Below are positions 1 to 8,218 of a stretch of 47,174 bases of DNA, piece by piece. Source of the stretch: CAIVAT01 sp964628215 (GTDB lineage: Bacteria; Bacteroidota; Bacteroidia; Bacteroidales; FEN-979). The stretch is from the NCBI GenBank assembly GCA_964628215.1, contig CAZVNF010000007.1:1-47174 (forward strand). Reading direction: 5' to 3'. The notes beneath the pieces are model-generated. The model was not told the origin of the DNA, did not search any database, and worked only from the letters and a program-made list of their open reading frames with translations. Position numbers and translations under genes: made by a program. The stretch's first letter is position 1; every line of letters begins with the position of its first letter.

Positions 1-2
1 AT

Positions 3-632
3 CTTATTGATACGGCAGGCATCCGGAAAAAATCAAAGGTGACCGAAAATATTGAATTTTATTCCGTCATGCGTGCCATCCGGTCCATCGAAAGCAGCGA
101 TGTATGCATTTTAATGGTGGATGCAGAGCGGGGTTTTGAGGCGCAGGACCTGAACATCTTCTCCCTGATCGAAAAAAACCATAAAGGTGTTGTCATCCTG
201 GTAAACAAATGGGACCTGGTTGAAAAAGAGACCAACACACACAAATATGTAGAGGAATCGATTCTTGACCAGATCAAACCGTTTAGTGATGTTCCGGTTA
301 TTTTTACCTCCGTGGTAACAAAACAACGCATATTTAAAGCGGTGGAAACTGCGATCCAGGTGTATAAAAACAGGTCGAAAAAAATCGGGACATCAGCCCT
401 TAACGATTTTATTCTGCCCATCATTGAAGCTATGCCTCCGCCGGTTACGAAAGGTAAATATGTCAGGATCAAATACGCCATGCAACTTCCAACTGTTTTT
501 CCATCGTTTGCATTTTTTTGCAACCACCCTCAATACTTAAAGGAACCTTACAAGCGTTTTATAGAAAACAAGCTTCGGGAAAAATTTGATTTCAACGGAG
601 TTCCAATGGAAATTTATTTCCGGCAAAAATAA
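3..632 (+). CDS. der: Ribosome-assembly GTPase Der (EngA), C-terminal part, 5' truncated by window
   Basis: This is the second GTPase domain and the KH-like C-terminal domain of Der, a double-GTPase needed for 50S subunit maturation. The reading frame is open from base 3 and begins inside the G3 motif (LIDTAGIRKKSK), so the start lies upstream of the window. The G4 motif NKWD follows about 65 residues later. The tail has the usual Der KH-domain pattern (PPPVTKGKYVRIKYAMQ, then FAFFCNHP and the closing PMEIYFRQK). The stop is at 630-632, four bases before the next gene. Identification is firm; only the N-terminal half is missing. Confidence 0.96.
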   Translation, partial: LIDTAGIRKKSKVTENIEFYSVMRAIRSIESSDVCILMVDAERGFEAQDLNIFSLIEKNHKGVVILVNKWDLVEKETNTHKYVEESILDQIKPFSDVPVIFTSVVTKQRIFKAVETAIQVYKNRSKKIGTSALNDFILPIIEAMPPPVTKGKYVRIKYAMQLPTVFPSFAFFCNHPQYLKEPYKRFIENKLREKFDFNGVPMEIYFRQK

Positions 633-636
633 ATTG

Positions 637-1023
637 ATGGAAGGCGGCATCCGCATTGATAAGTGGCTTTGGGCAGTCCGGATTTTTAAAACGCGAAGTC
701 TTGCCTCTGATGCCTGCAGGTCGGGGAAGGTGAAAATTCTCGATCAGGCTGTAAAGGCTTCGCGGGATATAAAAATAGCGGACGTGGTCACAATTTCACT
801 TGGCCCCGTCACGAAAACCGTTAAAGTAATTGCTCCTATCGGCCACCGGGTTTCTGCTAAACTTGTAGCTGATTCCATGGAAGATCTTACCCCGGAATCA
901 GAATACCAGAAACTGAAACGTCCGGGAGATACGGGATTTGAGTTCAGGGAGCGAGGCGCCGGACGACCAACAAAACGGGAACGCCGCGAGATAGAATTTC
1001 TAAAACTATATCTCGACGAATGA
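637..1023 (+). CDS. hslR: S4-domain RNA-binding protein, Hsp15-like
   Basis: A 128-residue basic protein with an S4 RNA-binding fold at the N-terminus (IRIDKWLWAVRIFKTRSLA, then SGKVKILDQAVKASRDIKIAD). Hsp15 family members bind stalled 50S subunits that carry nascent chains after heat stress; that role comes from the E. coli family member. The C-terminus is rich in Arg, Lys and Glu (RPTKRERREIEFLK), as in Hsp15. I chose the ATG at 637 over an in-frame ATG at 586, because 586 lies inside der and the S4 domain begins right after 637. The stop overlaps the tonB start as ATGA at 1020-1023, which suggests translational coupling. Confidence 0.88.
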   Translation: MEGGIRIDKWLWAVRIFKTRSLASDACRSGKVKILDQAVKASRDIKIADVVTISLGPVTKTVKVIAPIGHRVSAKLVADSMEDLTPESEYQKLKRPGDTGFEFRERGAGRPTKRERREIEFLKLYLDE

Positions 1024-1808
1024 TCAGCAACCGAACTCCGGGATTGGATGAACTGGCCTTTGAAGGAAGAAATAAGGCTTATGGGGCCTATGATCTCAGA
1101 AAAAAATATTCCAGATACCTGCTTATCTCCCTGGCATTGGGCAGCCTGATCGTATCGATTGTGGTATTCAGTTCCTGGTTTTCCTACTATTTTGATCCTG
1201 TGCCTCTGATTGAAGGTGACTTGATGTATGAAGTGGCCTATTATGACATGAGCCCGCCACCCAGTGAAGAGACCAGCAGTGTAACCCGGGCATTTGCCAG
1301 GCAGGTGCCGGAAATTGCCCGAACACCCGTAGTAACTGACACTGTGAGGACGAAGGAACCGGAAAAAACTGATGATCCTCCTGAAGAAAGACCCGATGAA
1401 GAAAAAACAAACATAGATTCTGCAGCAAAACAGGGTGGAAGCGGCCTTGGAAAAGGAATAGGAGAAGACACCGGATTGGCAACCTCCATTGATGTTTACC
1501 CAAGATATCCCGGAGGGGATGAGTCGAGGTTATATTATCTTCGGAAACATGTAAAATACCCTGAATCTGCGTTAAAAGCATTTGTTCAGGGAGTTGTCAT
1601 GGTTGTTTTCGTGGTTGAAGTGGATGGATCGGTTTCGAATGTGAACGTGGTCAACCGTATTGGCGGCGGATGCGATGAGGAAGCTATCAGGGTAGCAAGA
1701 GAGATGCCGCGCTGGGAACCGGGGAAGCGCAATGGCCGGGCGGTTCGCGTCATGGTGCGAATGCCCATTGTTTTCAGAATTCCCGGCAAGTCACCCACAT
1801 TCAAATAA
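1020..1808 (+). CDS. tonB: Energy transducer TonB
   Basis: A 262-residue TonB protein that should link the ExbB/ExbD proton-motive complex to outer-membrane TonB receptors such as the one at the right of this window. The cytoplasmic N-terminus (LDELAFEGRNKAYGAYDLRK) is the Bacteroidota TonB signature. One membrane segment spans about residues 33-55, followed by a Pro/Glu-rich periplasmic linker (about 78-140) and the TonB C-terminal domain (about 165-255, with YPGGDESRLYYLRKHVKYP and VVFVVEVDGSVSNV). It overlaps the S4 gene by four bases and ends at a strong bidirectional terminator. No exbB or exbD lies nearby. Confidence 0.93.
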   Translation: MISNRTPGLDELAFEGRNKAYGAYDLRKKYSRYLLISLALGSLIVSIVVFSSWFSYYFDPVPLIEGDLMYEVAYYDMSPPPSEETSSVTRAFARQVPEIARTPVVTDTVRTKEPEKTDDPPEERPDEEKTNIDSAAKQGGSGLGKGIGEDTGLATSIDVYPRYPGGDESRLYYLRKHVKYPESALKAFVQGVVMVVFVVEVDGSVSNVNVVNRIGGGCDEEAIRVAREMPRWEPGKRNGRAVRVMVRMPIVFRIPGKSPTFK

Positions 1809-1831
1809 AAAAGGGGCATAAGCCCCTTTTT
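1808..1831. terminator. Bidirectional intrinsic terminator between tonB and a Cys-rich gene
   Basis: The stem is GGGGC (1813-1817) paired with GCCCC (1822-1826) around the loop ATAA. An A-run lies on the left and a T-run on the right, so the hairpin can end transcription on either strand. It sits between the tonB stop (1808) and the convergent gene's stop (1859). Confidence 0.88.
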
Positions 1832-1858
1832 AGATATGAATTCAGACAACTGCGCTGA

Positions 1859-2104
1859 CTACTTCTTTTCAGGAGTAGCTGTTGCAGGAGTGGCTTTTTT
1901 ACTTGAAGAGCAGCAGCTTGAACTTTTTTTTGCTTCACCACAGGCAGCTTTGGTTTTTTCGTCACAACCTGATTTTGAATCCTTGGCAACCTTTTCGGTT
2001 TTTTCTGCAGGTTTTGCAGCTTTATCCTGTTTTTGTGGGGTCTGAGCAAAGGTTAAACCTGCGATCAGCATTACAGCTGAAAATAACAAAACAACTTTTT
2101 TCAT
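1859..2104 (-). CDS. Small secreted Lys/Ala/Cys-rich protein, unknown function
   Basis: An 81-residue protein that I do not recognise. A clear signal peptide (MKKVVLLFSAVMLIAGLTFAQ) is followed by a low-complexity mature part rich in Lys, Ala and Glu, with cysteines at about 47, 55, 63 and 64 (CSSSKK after a CC pair). The low complexity leaves several overlapping frames open on both strands. This frame is preferred because it has the signal peptide, a promoter-like element (TAATTTTG at 2152-2145) and the shared terminator. It resembles the Cys-rich secreted protein at 28153-28536 in architecture. Metal or thiol binding is a guess from the cysteines only. Confidence 0.72.
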   Translation of the reverse strand: MKKVVLLFSAVMLIAGLTFAQTPQKQDKAAKPAEKTEKVAKDSKSGCDEKTKAACGEAKKSSSCCSSSKKATPATATPEKK

Positions 2105-2135
2105 GGTATTTGGGTTTTAGTGTGTTTACTTATTT

Positions 2136-2189
2136 ATAACAGTACAAAATTACATCAATAATTTAACATGTACAACCAGTAACTGTTAT
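2136..2189 (-). promoter_or_regulatory. Candidate promoter of the 1859-2104 gene, flanked by an inverted repeat
   Basis: On the minus strand a TAATTTTG element (2152-2145) fits the Bacteroidota -7 consensus TAnnTTTG. A TTG at 2175-2173 lies 20 bases upstream, where a -33 element is expected. An 8-bp inverted repeat (ATAACAGT at 2136-2143, ACTGTTAT at 2182-2189) brackets both elements and could be an operator pair. The predicted leader is about 30-35 bases. Confidence 0.5.
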
Positions 2190-2196
2190 TTTTTTG

Positions 2197-4557
2197 TTAA
2201 TGCGGAGAAACGGCTTGCATAGCCACTTGTAACATGGTAAGCAACGTTTGCCTGTTAAATGGTTTTGCAATATGGCTGGTGCATCCGGCGGCGTATAATT
2301 CTTCCATCTCTTCCGCCATCGTATAGCCGGTTACTGCTATAATGGGAGTTTTTGCATAACCGGGCATCTTCCTGATCACGCTGGTTGCCTCGATGCCATT
2401 CATCCCGTTTCCCAGGTTGATATCAAGCAGGATGGCATGGTATTGTTTGGATTTGACCATTTCAATGGCGGATGCCGCATCGGGTGCATAGTCCACCTGG
2501 CAGATGTTCCTGAGAAACAGGATAGTCAGTTCCTTATTCACCAGATTATCTTCTACCAGCAAGACCATTGGCAGGTTACCCGATAATGGAACAACCGCAT
2601 CCGTAAGAATAACCTCTTCCGGTTGCGGGCTGATTTGCTTTATGGGTTTTTCCCCGGTATGGGACGGGAGCCAGATGGAAAAAACGGAGCCGCGGCCTGT
2701 CTCACTTTCAATGATAATTTTCCCCCCAAGCAGGTCAATTATTTTTTTACAGATGGAAAGGCCAATTCCAATTCCCTGGTACTTACGCCCTAAACCCTCG
2801 CTGACCTGGCGAAATTCCTGGAAAATCAGGTCGTAACAGGCAGGATCAATCCCGATCCCGGTATCCTTTATCTTTACGATGGTCCATTCCTTCCCTTTCT
2901 CAGTAACCTCAAGGGTTTCCACGGTAACTCCTCCCCGCTCGGTAAATTTTACCGCATTATCCAAAATCTGCTGCATCAACTGCTTAAAAAGCTGATCATC
3001 TGTTTCCAGCACCAGAGGAAGTACACGTTCTGTATTGATATATAATTGTTTTTCTGCAAACAGGCTGTTCATTGATTCTACTACAGATAAAATACCTGGC
3101 TCCAGTGAGATTATGGTCCTGGTCACCCTGATTTTCCCCGCTTCCAGCTGCGACAAGGTAATAATTGAATTCAGCGTGGTCATCAATCTTTTGCCCGACA
3201 CATGAATGTGATCAATCATACCTTCATATTCACTTTTATGAAGTTCCTCTTTCAGGATTTCTGCAAACCCTAAAATTCCGCTCAATGGTGTGCGAAGTTC
3301 ATGACTGATATTGGCGAGAATTGTTGATTTCAGCCGGTCAGATTCTTCTGCTTTTTCTTTAGCCACTATCAATTCGCGCTCATACAATTTACGCAGGGTT
3401 ATGTCCCGGTCAGCTCCACGGTAGCCAAGGTAGGTGCCCTGTTCGTTAAACACTGCAGTTCCTGAAGTTTCCAGGTAAACAACATGCCCATCCTTATGGG
3501 TGGCCCGGTTTACAACTGCATTCAGGGGTTTGAATTCATGCACCAGCCCCCGGATGCCCGTTTTGACTCTTTCAACATCTTCGGGAAGGAGAAAATCAAA
3601 AGGAGATTTACCGATCAGATCTTCAGGCAGGTACCCCAGAATATCGAACACTCTTGACGAAACAAAGGAGTAATTCCATTTCGGATCGATTTCCCATATC
3701 CAGTCATTTGTCAGGTCAACAATCTCATGGAGCCGCTGTTCACTTTCACGAACCTTGGTCTCGGCCAGCTTGCGCTGGGTTATATCCCGAAAAATCCCCA
3801 GTGTGCTGATAAATTTTCGCTCTGAGTTATACTGCGGAGTGGCTGTAACGATGAGCCAGCGATGTGCTCCATCCGGCCGGATTATTTCAAGCTCATAAAT
3901 GCTTTTCTGACCTTCCTTACGAATAGCTGTTTGTAACTTTATTTCTTCGATCGCCGTGGTGTTGAGAAATGTATTCAGGTTTTTACCAACCATTTCATCG
4001 GCAGGCAACCCGAATATCTCGCATGCGGCAGGGTTGGCAAAGGTAAAATACTCCTCTGTATCCACGATTCCCAGCCCTTCTCCGCTATTTTCAACCAAAT
4101 CGTAGTAACGGGCATCACTGGCAATCAACGCAGTGTCTTTTGCCTTCAGTTCCCGAATGTCGCGGGCAATGAAAATAAGCACCGGTTCTCCCGGTGCACC
4201 TATCCTTTTCCTGTTTACTCTTACCGGGATTTCGAATCCGTCACGATGCTTCCAGGTGGTTTCGAGCATGTGGTGCCGTATCTCATGTGAAATTTCTTCC
4301 TCTCCATTATCCTGCAGCGCATCAGGAAAATCACTCATGAAACCGGATACATGCACTCCTTTAAGTCCATATTCAGGATACCCAAGCATCTCTTCACACT
4401 CCCTGCCTGCCTCCAGCACAATACCATCTGACGCACGGACAAGGAGAATGGCGTTGTTGTCAAGTTCAAACAAAGCCATGTAAGCAGCCTCAATTCTCTG
4501 AAAGGCACCATCCGGGTGTTTTTTTGTATCTACTCCGAGACCAAGATTGCTTCTCAT
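2197..4557 (-). CDS. Hybrid sensor histidine kinase, PAS-PAS-PAS-HisKA-HATPase-REC
   Basis: A 786-residue cytosolic hybrid kinase with no signal peptide or membrane segment. Three PAS domains lie at about 20-135, 140-265 and 270-395; the second and third are followed by PAC-type sequences (GIFRDITQRKLAE, GADRDITLRKLYE). The HisKA phosphorylation site is His419 in NISHELRTPL. The HATPase domain (about 510-635) has DTGIGIDP and GIGIGLSICKKI. A C-terminal receiver (about 665-780) carries the predicted phospho-acceptor Asp712 in LLDINLGNG. The gene stands alone with no response regulator next to it, so its output must be a phosphorelay to a partner elsewhere. The signal is unknown. Confidence 0.93.
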   Translation of the reverse strand: MRSNLGLGVDTKKHPDGAFQRIEAAYMALFELDNNAILLVRASDGIVLEAGRECEEMLGYPEYGLKGVHVSGFMSDFPDALQDNGEEEISHEIRHHMLETTWKHRDGFEIPVRVNRKRIGAPGEPVLIFIARDIRELKAKDTALIASDARYYDLVENSGEGLGIVDTEEYFTFANPAACEIFGLPADEMVGKNLNTFLNTTAIEEIKLQTAIRKEGQKSIYELEIIRPDGAHRWLIVTATPQYNSERKFISTLGIFRDITQRKLAETKVRESEQRLHEIVDLTNDWIWEIDPKWNYSFVSSRVFDILGYLPEDLIGKSPFDFLLPEDVERVKTGIRGLVHEFKPLNAVVNRATHKDGHVVYLETSGTAVFNEQGTYLGYRGADRDITLRKLYERELIVAKEKAEESDRLKSTILANISHELRTPLSGILGFAEILKEELHKSEYEGMIDHIHVSGKRLMTTLNSIITLSQLEAGKIRVTRTIISLEPGILSVVESMNSLFAEKQLYINTERVLPLVLETDDQLFKQLMQQILDNAVKFTERGGVTVETLEVTEKGKEWTIVKIKDTGIGIDPACYDLIFQEFRQVSEGLGRKYQGIGIGLSICKKIIDLLGGKIIIESETGRGSVFSIWLPSHTGEKPIKQISPQPEEVILTDAVVPLSGNLPMVLLVEDNLVNKELTILFLRNICQVDYAPDAASAIEMVKSKQYHAILLDINLGNGMNGIEATSVIRKMPGYAKTPIIAVTGYTMAEEMEELYAAGCTSHIAKPFNRQTLLTMLQVAMQAVSPH

Positions 4558-4673
4558 GATTGATTCGTGTGTTTGTATATTGAGGCAACTATTTTTTTTC
4601 CGGGTATATGGGATTTGACGGTTCCAAAGATCAATATTATTTATGAATAAACCTAATTTTTCCTTATTGAAAG

Positions 4674-5126
4674 TCAGTCTTTTTGTTTTGTATCTATCAG
4701 AATAGTTACAGGGCCATCGTTTACCAGTTCCACCTGCATCATGGCTCCAAATCTGCCAGTCTGCACTTTCTTGCCGAGCAGGCCTTCCAGTTGACCGATA
4801 AATTCCCCGTAAAGCGGAACGGCAATTTCAGGCCTTGCCGCCCGAATGTATGAAGGTCTGTTCCCTTTTTTAGTACTGGCATACAAGGTAAACTGGCTCA
4901 CAACCAGTACATCTCCTCCCGAGGTAAGTACAGAATGGTTCATAACTCCTGCTTCGTCATTAAATATCCGCAAATTAACAAGTTTGGCGCAAAGCCACTC
5001 AATATCCTGCAATGTATCGCTCTCCTCAATCCCCAATAGCACCAGAAAACCCTGGCCTATCTTACCGGAAATCTCGCCACCGATACAAACCGATGCCTGT
5101 GTAACACGTTGAATGACTGCCCTCAA
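4674..5126 (-). CDS. dtd: D-aminoacyl-tRNA deacylase
   Basis: A 150-residue enzyme that hydrolyses D-amino acids and glycine from mischarged tRNAs. It has the normal family length and starts with the standard MRAVIQRVTQASV. The active-site strand SQFTLYA lies at about residues 78-84 and the second signature motif, NDGPVTILID, is near the C-terminus (about 136-145). The neighbours are unrelated and monocistronic transcription is likely. The start is divergent from pdxJ, leaving 144 bases between the two ATGs. Confidence 0.96.
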   Translation of the reverse strand: MRAVIQRVTQASVCIGGEISGKIGQGFLVLLGIEESDTLQDIEWLCAKLVNLRIFNDEAGVMNHSVLTSGGDVLVVSQFTLYASTKKGNRPSYIRAARPEIAVPLYGEFIGQLEGLLGKKVQTGRFGAMMQVELVNDGPVTILIDTKQKD

Positions 5127-5224
5127 ATTATACTGTTTTTCATTTTAACCACATTACTTTCTTATCCCGGAATATTCCCGGATTCAATCAGTCAAAAGTA
5201 TAAAAAAGGAAATGAATTTTGCAC

Positions 5225-5253
5225 TTTGCATTTTGCCATTTATCGTAGCTTTG
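5225..5253 (+). promoter_or_regulatory. Candidate promoter of pdxJ
   Basis: TAGCTTTG at 5246-5253 fits the Bacteroidota -7 element TAnnTTTG. A TTTG at 5225-5228, 17 bases upstream, could be the -33 element. The predicted transcription start is only about 10 bases before the pdxJ ATG at 5271, which supports that start codon. Confidence 0.6.
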
Positions 5254-5270
5254 CACCAAACCTCGCTGAA

Positions 5271-5993
5271 ATGACCAAATTAAGTGTCAATATCAATAAA
5301 ATTGCCACCCTGCGCAATGCCAGGGGAGGCGATATTCCCAATGTGATCAAAGCCGCCCTGGATTGTGAAAGATTTGGAGCGCAGGGCATCACAGTGCACC
5401 CCCGTCCCGATGAACGGCATATACGATATAAAGATGTCCTGGATTTAAAACCATTGATTACCACCGAATTTAACATTGAAGGATACCCTTCACCCGGATT
5501 TATTGAACTGGTTACCAGGGTTCGTCCGGAACAGGTCACACTGGTACCTGATCCACCCGGGGCACTCACTTCAAATGCAGGCTGGAATACCATCGTCCAT
5601 GCCCTGTTTCTGAAAGAGGTCATCACCGAGTTTCATCGAAATGGGATCCGGACATCCATTTTTATTGAAGCCGACCCCGTGATGATTTACGAGGCTGCAA
5701 AAACCGGAACTGACAGAATTGAACTATACACTGAATCTTATGCAAAATATTATCCTTCGGGACGTGAACAGGCTGTAAAACCATTCGTTATGGCAGCAAA
5801 TGCAGCCATTGAGGCAGAACTGGGAATTAATGCGGGCCATGATCTGAACCTGGAAAATCTAAAGTACTTCGCAGAACAGGTACCCGGTTTGCTTGAAGTT
5901 TCCATTGGCCATGCCCTGATATGCGATGCCCTGTACCTGGGTTTGGAAAACACAATTCAGCTTTATCTGCGTCAACTGATAAGCCAGGTATAA
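5271..5993 (+). CDS. pdxJ: Pyridoxine 5'-phosphate synthase PdxJ
   Basis: A 240-residue TIM-barrel enzyme that condenses 1-deoxy-D-xylulose 5-phosphate with 3-amino-2-oxopropyl phosphate to make pyridoxine 5'-phosphate. Family signatures are the N-terminus TKLSVNINKIATLRNARGG, the catalytic-loop motif VHPRPDERHI, QVTLVPDPPG, IELYTESYA and the C-terminal INAGHDLNLENL with EVSIGHALI. The frame is open back to 5109, but those extra residues are unlike PdxJ and would overlap dtd. The ATG at 5271 gives the canonical N-terminus and sits just behind a TAnnTTTG element. The M19 dipeptidase follows after 35 bases. Confidence 0.96.
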   Translation: MTKLSVNINKIATLRNARGGDIPNVIKAALDCERFGAQGITVHPRPDERHIRYKDVLDLKPLITTEFNIEGYPSPGFIELVTRVRPEQVTLVPDPPGALTSNAGWNTIVHALFLKEVITEFHRNGIRTSIFIEADPVMIYEAAKTGTDRIELYTESYAKYYPSGREQAVKPFVMAANAAIEAELGINAGHDLNLENLKYFAEQVPGLLEVSIGHALICDALYLGLENTIQLYLRQLISQV

Positions 5994-6028
5994 TTTGGAA
6001 AGTTAAAATACAAAACCAAAAAAAGGCA

Positions 6029-7276
6029 ATGAGGATACATCCGGGATTTATTATATTGAGCTTACTGATATGCCTTCAGGGTCAATCAGCTGAAAAGCCA
6101 GACGGCCTTGCAAAAAAAGCAGCAGCCATTCATCGTGCAGTGATCACAATTGACTCTCATACGGATACCCCTTTACAATTGATCCAGAAAGGGTTCGACA
6201 TGGCGGTGGAACATGATTCACGAAAAGAATATTCAAAAATCGACTTTCCCAGAATGAAAGCCGGCGGACTTGACGGGGCCTTTTTTGGGGTTTTTGTTTC
6301 ACAGGGGCCACGCAATGCTGAAGGATATGAAAAGGTAAGACTGCGATCGGTCATGCTGTTCGATACCATTGACGCGGTATTGTCACGCAACGATGATCTT
6401 GCAGGACCAGCGGTTTCGCCGGAGGATGTTATCTGCTTAAAAAAATGCGGCAAAAGGGCAGTATTCATGGGAATTGAAAACGGCTATGCCATTGGTAAGG
6501 ACCTGTCTCTCATCAGTACGTTTTATCTGAGGGGCTCGCGGTACATCACCCTCTGCCATACTAAAAACAACGACATCTGCGATTCTTCTACCGACACAAC
6601 AGAACACAACGGGCTCAGCCAGTATGGTTATACCGTTGTTCAGGAAATGAACCATGTTGGAATGATGGTGGATGTTTCTCATATTTCGGATAAGGCATTA
6701 ACGGATGTGCTGGCTTTTACCCAGGCTCCTGTGATCGCTTCACATTCCTGCGCCAAAGCACTTTGCAATAATCCCAGGAATCTGTCCGATGACCTGCTCA
6801 GGGCCATTGCAAAAAACGGGGGTGTTGTTCAGATGTGTATACTGAGTGATTATGTTAAAACACCGGCCCCGAACCCTCCCCGTGATTCGGCACGTGCTGC
6901 GGTAAGGAAAAAATTTCGTGATTTCGACGGATTAAACGATGCTGAAATGAAAGCGGCAAGAAAAGAATGGAATGCCATCAATGAGCAATTTCCCCAAAAA
7001 CTGGCTGATGTGGCTGATGTGGCCGACCATATCGACCATATAGTAAAAGTGGCAGGCATCAATCATGTGGGCATTGGCACTGATTTCGATGGCGGAGGCG
7101 GTGTGAACGGGTGTTTTGACGTAAGTGAAATGGGCAATATTACCCTTGAACTTGTGAAACGGGGATACTCGGAAAATGAGATACGAAAAATATGGGGTGC
7201 CAATCTCATGCGGGTAATGAAACAGACCGATAAAGTTGCACGAAAATATAAACAAAGCTGCAGGTGCAACGGATAA
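6029..7276 (+). CDS. Secreted M19 (renal-type) dipeptidase
   Basis: A 415-residue zinc dipeptidase of peptidase family M19, which cleaves dipeptides, often including D-residues. A signal peptide covers about residues 1-21 (MRIHPGFIILSLLICLQGQS), so it acts in the periplasm. Visible family motifs are the zinc ligands His44 and Asp46 in IDSHTDTP, the bridging Glu in MGIENGYAIG, VDVSHIS, ASHSCAKALCNNPRNLSDD, and GIGTDFDGGGG near the C-terminus. I chose the ATG at 6029 because the signal peptide starts there; longer in-frame starts run into pdxJ. It may be co-transcribed with the adenosine-deaminase-like gene that follows. Confidence 0.93.
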   Translation: MRIHPGFIILSLLICLQGQSAEKPDGLAKKAAAIHRAVITIDSHTDTPLQLIQKGFDMAVEHDSRKEYSKIDFPRMKAGGLDGAFFGVFVSQGPRNAEGYEKVRLRSVMLFDTIDAVLSRNDDLAGPAVSPEDVICLKKCGKRAVFMGIENGYAIGKDLSLISTFYLRGSRYITLCHTKNNDICDSSTDTTEHNGLSQYGYTVVQEMNHVGMMVDVSHISDKALTDVLAFTQAPVIASHSCAKALCNNPRNLSDDLLRAIAKNGGVVQMCILSDYVKTPAPNPPRDSARAAVRKKFRDFDGLNDAEMKAARKEWNAINEQFPQKLADVADVADHIDHIVKVAGINHVGIGTDFDGGGGVNGCFDVSEMGNITLELVKRGYSENEIRKIWGANLMRVMKQTDKVARKYKQSCRCNG

Positions 7277-7302
7277 ACACTCCAGACATCAGGCTTTTCC
7301 GT

Positions 7303-8184
7303 ATGCTTTCAAAAAGCGATTGCCATAACCATTGCCTGCTGGGAGGCAAACGGTTGGTTATCGAGAAATTTTACGGACGTAAACTGTCAGCTTTCAAAGC
7401 CACTCAGCCGGGTATAGAAGACCTGAACCTATGGATAGGCAAGGAGTTACGTTCATTTTTTCAAATACCCGGCGCCTTTGAAAAAGCGGTGGAAGCAGCC
7501 TTTGTCCAGGCAAGATTTGATGGAGTAACCCTCCTGGAAATGAGTATTGATGTATTGTTTGGAAGCATATTTAACATTTCACCGGGAAGAATTGTGGAAG
7601 TTTTAAGAGAAACACATCAACGTGTGGCGCCGGAAATTGATTTCCGCCCTGAACTTGGATTTCCGCGAAACAAACCACTGCCCGCGCTGCTTGCCGGATT
7701 CGAAACTTACATGGAGTACAAGTTCTTTCAATCCATTGATCTTTATGATAATGAAAATGCTCAACCCATCTCTGCCTTCAAAGAGTTATACCGGCTGGCT
7801 AAGAACCTGGGCATGAAATGCAAAGCACATGCGGGAGAATTCGGTTCTGCCGATTCAGTCAGGGAGGCTGTGGAGATACTGGAACTTGATGCGGTGCAGC
7901 ATGGCATAGGTGCGGCCGATTCTGTAGAGGTCATGAAATGGCTTGTATCCAATCAAATTGTTTTAAATGTATGCCCCACAAGCAATATCAGGCTGAAACG
8001 CGTTCGTTCCTATAAAACTCATCCCATCAGAATTTTATTCGACCACGGAGTGAAGGTAACCATCAATACCGACGATGTACTTGTTTTCGGAGATGGTATT
8101 TCCGAACAATTCCTGAAACTCCACAAAGCAGGTGTCTTCACCATGGACGAAATCGACCGGATCAGAAAAACCAGCCTGGAATAA
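7303..8184 (+). CDS. Adenosine deaminase-like amidohydrolase, short form
   Basis: A member of the adenosine/AMP deaminase superfamily, 293 residues from the ATG at 7303. Zinc-site motifs are visible: HNH near the N-terminus (SKSDCHNHCLLGG), KAHAGEF with the catalytic HAGE, LDAVQHGIGA, CPTSNIRL, and INTDDVLVF. The last motif is normally TDDP; here the Pro is Val. It is about 40 residues shorter than typical adenosine deaminases and ends soon after the last barrel strand. A GTG at 7264 that overlaps the dipeptidase stop is an alternative start; 7303 better fits the family N-terminus. The substrate could be adenosine or a related purine or aminofutalosine-type compound; I cannot tell. Confidence 0.82.
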   Translation: MLSKSDCHNHCLLGGKRLVIEKFYGRKLSAFKATQPGIEDLNLWIGKELRSFFQIPGAFEKAVEAAFVQARFDGVTLLEMSIDVLFGSIFNISPGRIVEVLRETHQRVAPEIDFRPELGFPRNKPLPALLAGFETYMEYKFFQSIDLYDNENAQPISAFKELYRLAKNLGMKCKAHAGEFGSADSVREAVEILELDAVQHGIGAADSVEVMKWLVSNQIVLNVCPTSNIRLKRVRSYKTHPIRILFDHGVKVTINTDDVLVFGDGISEQFLKLHKAGVFTMDEIDRIRKTSLE

Positions 8185-8188
8185 CCCT

Positions 8189-8218
8189 CATTCCCATATT
8201 CGTCATTCCCATATTCGT
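8189..8218. repeat. 15-bp tandem duplication between convergent genes
   Basis: The 15-mer CATTCCCATATTCGT occurs twice in direct succession (8189-8203 and 8204-8218), followed by CATT. It lies between the deaminase-like stop and the ABC transporter stop. It looks like a local slippage duplication; I see no terminator hairpin in it. Confidence 0.8.

Noticed and set aside
1801..2049. Alternative frames on both strands over the small Cys-rich gene
   Set aside because: Low-complexity sequence opens several frames; only one has a signal peptide and a promoter.
5109..5270. A longer N-terminus for pdxJ starting at 5109
   Set aside because: The extra 54 residues are unlike PdxJ, overlap dtd and would cover the candidate promoter.
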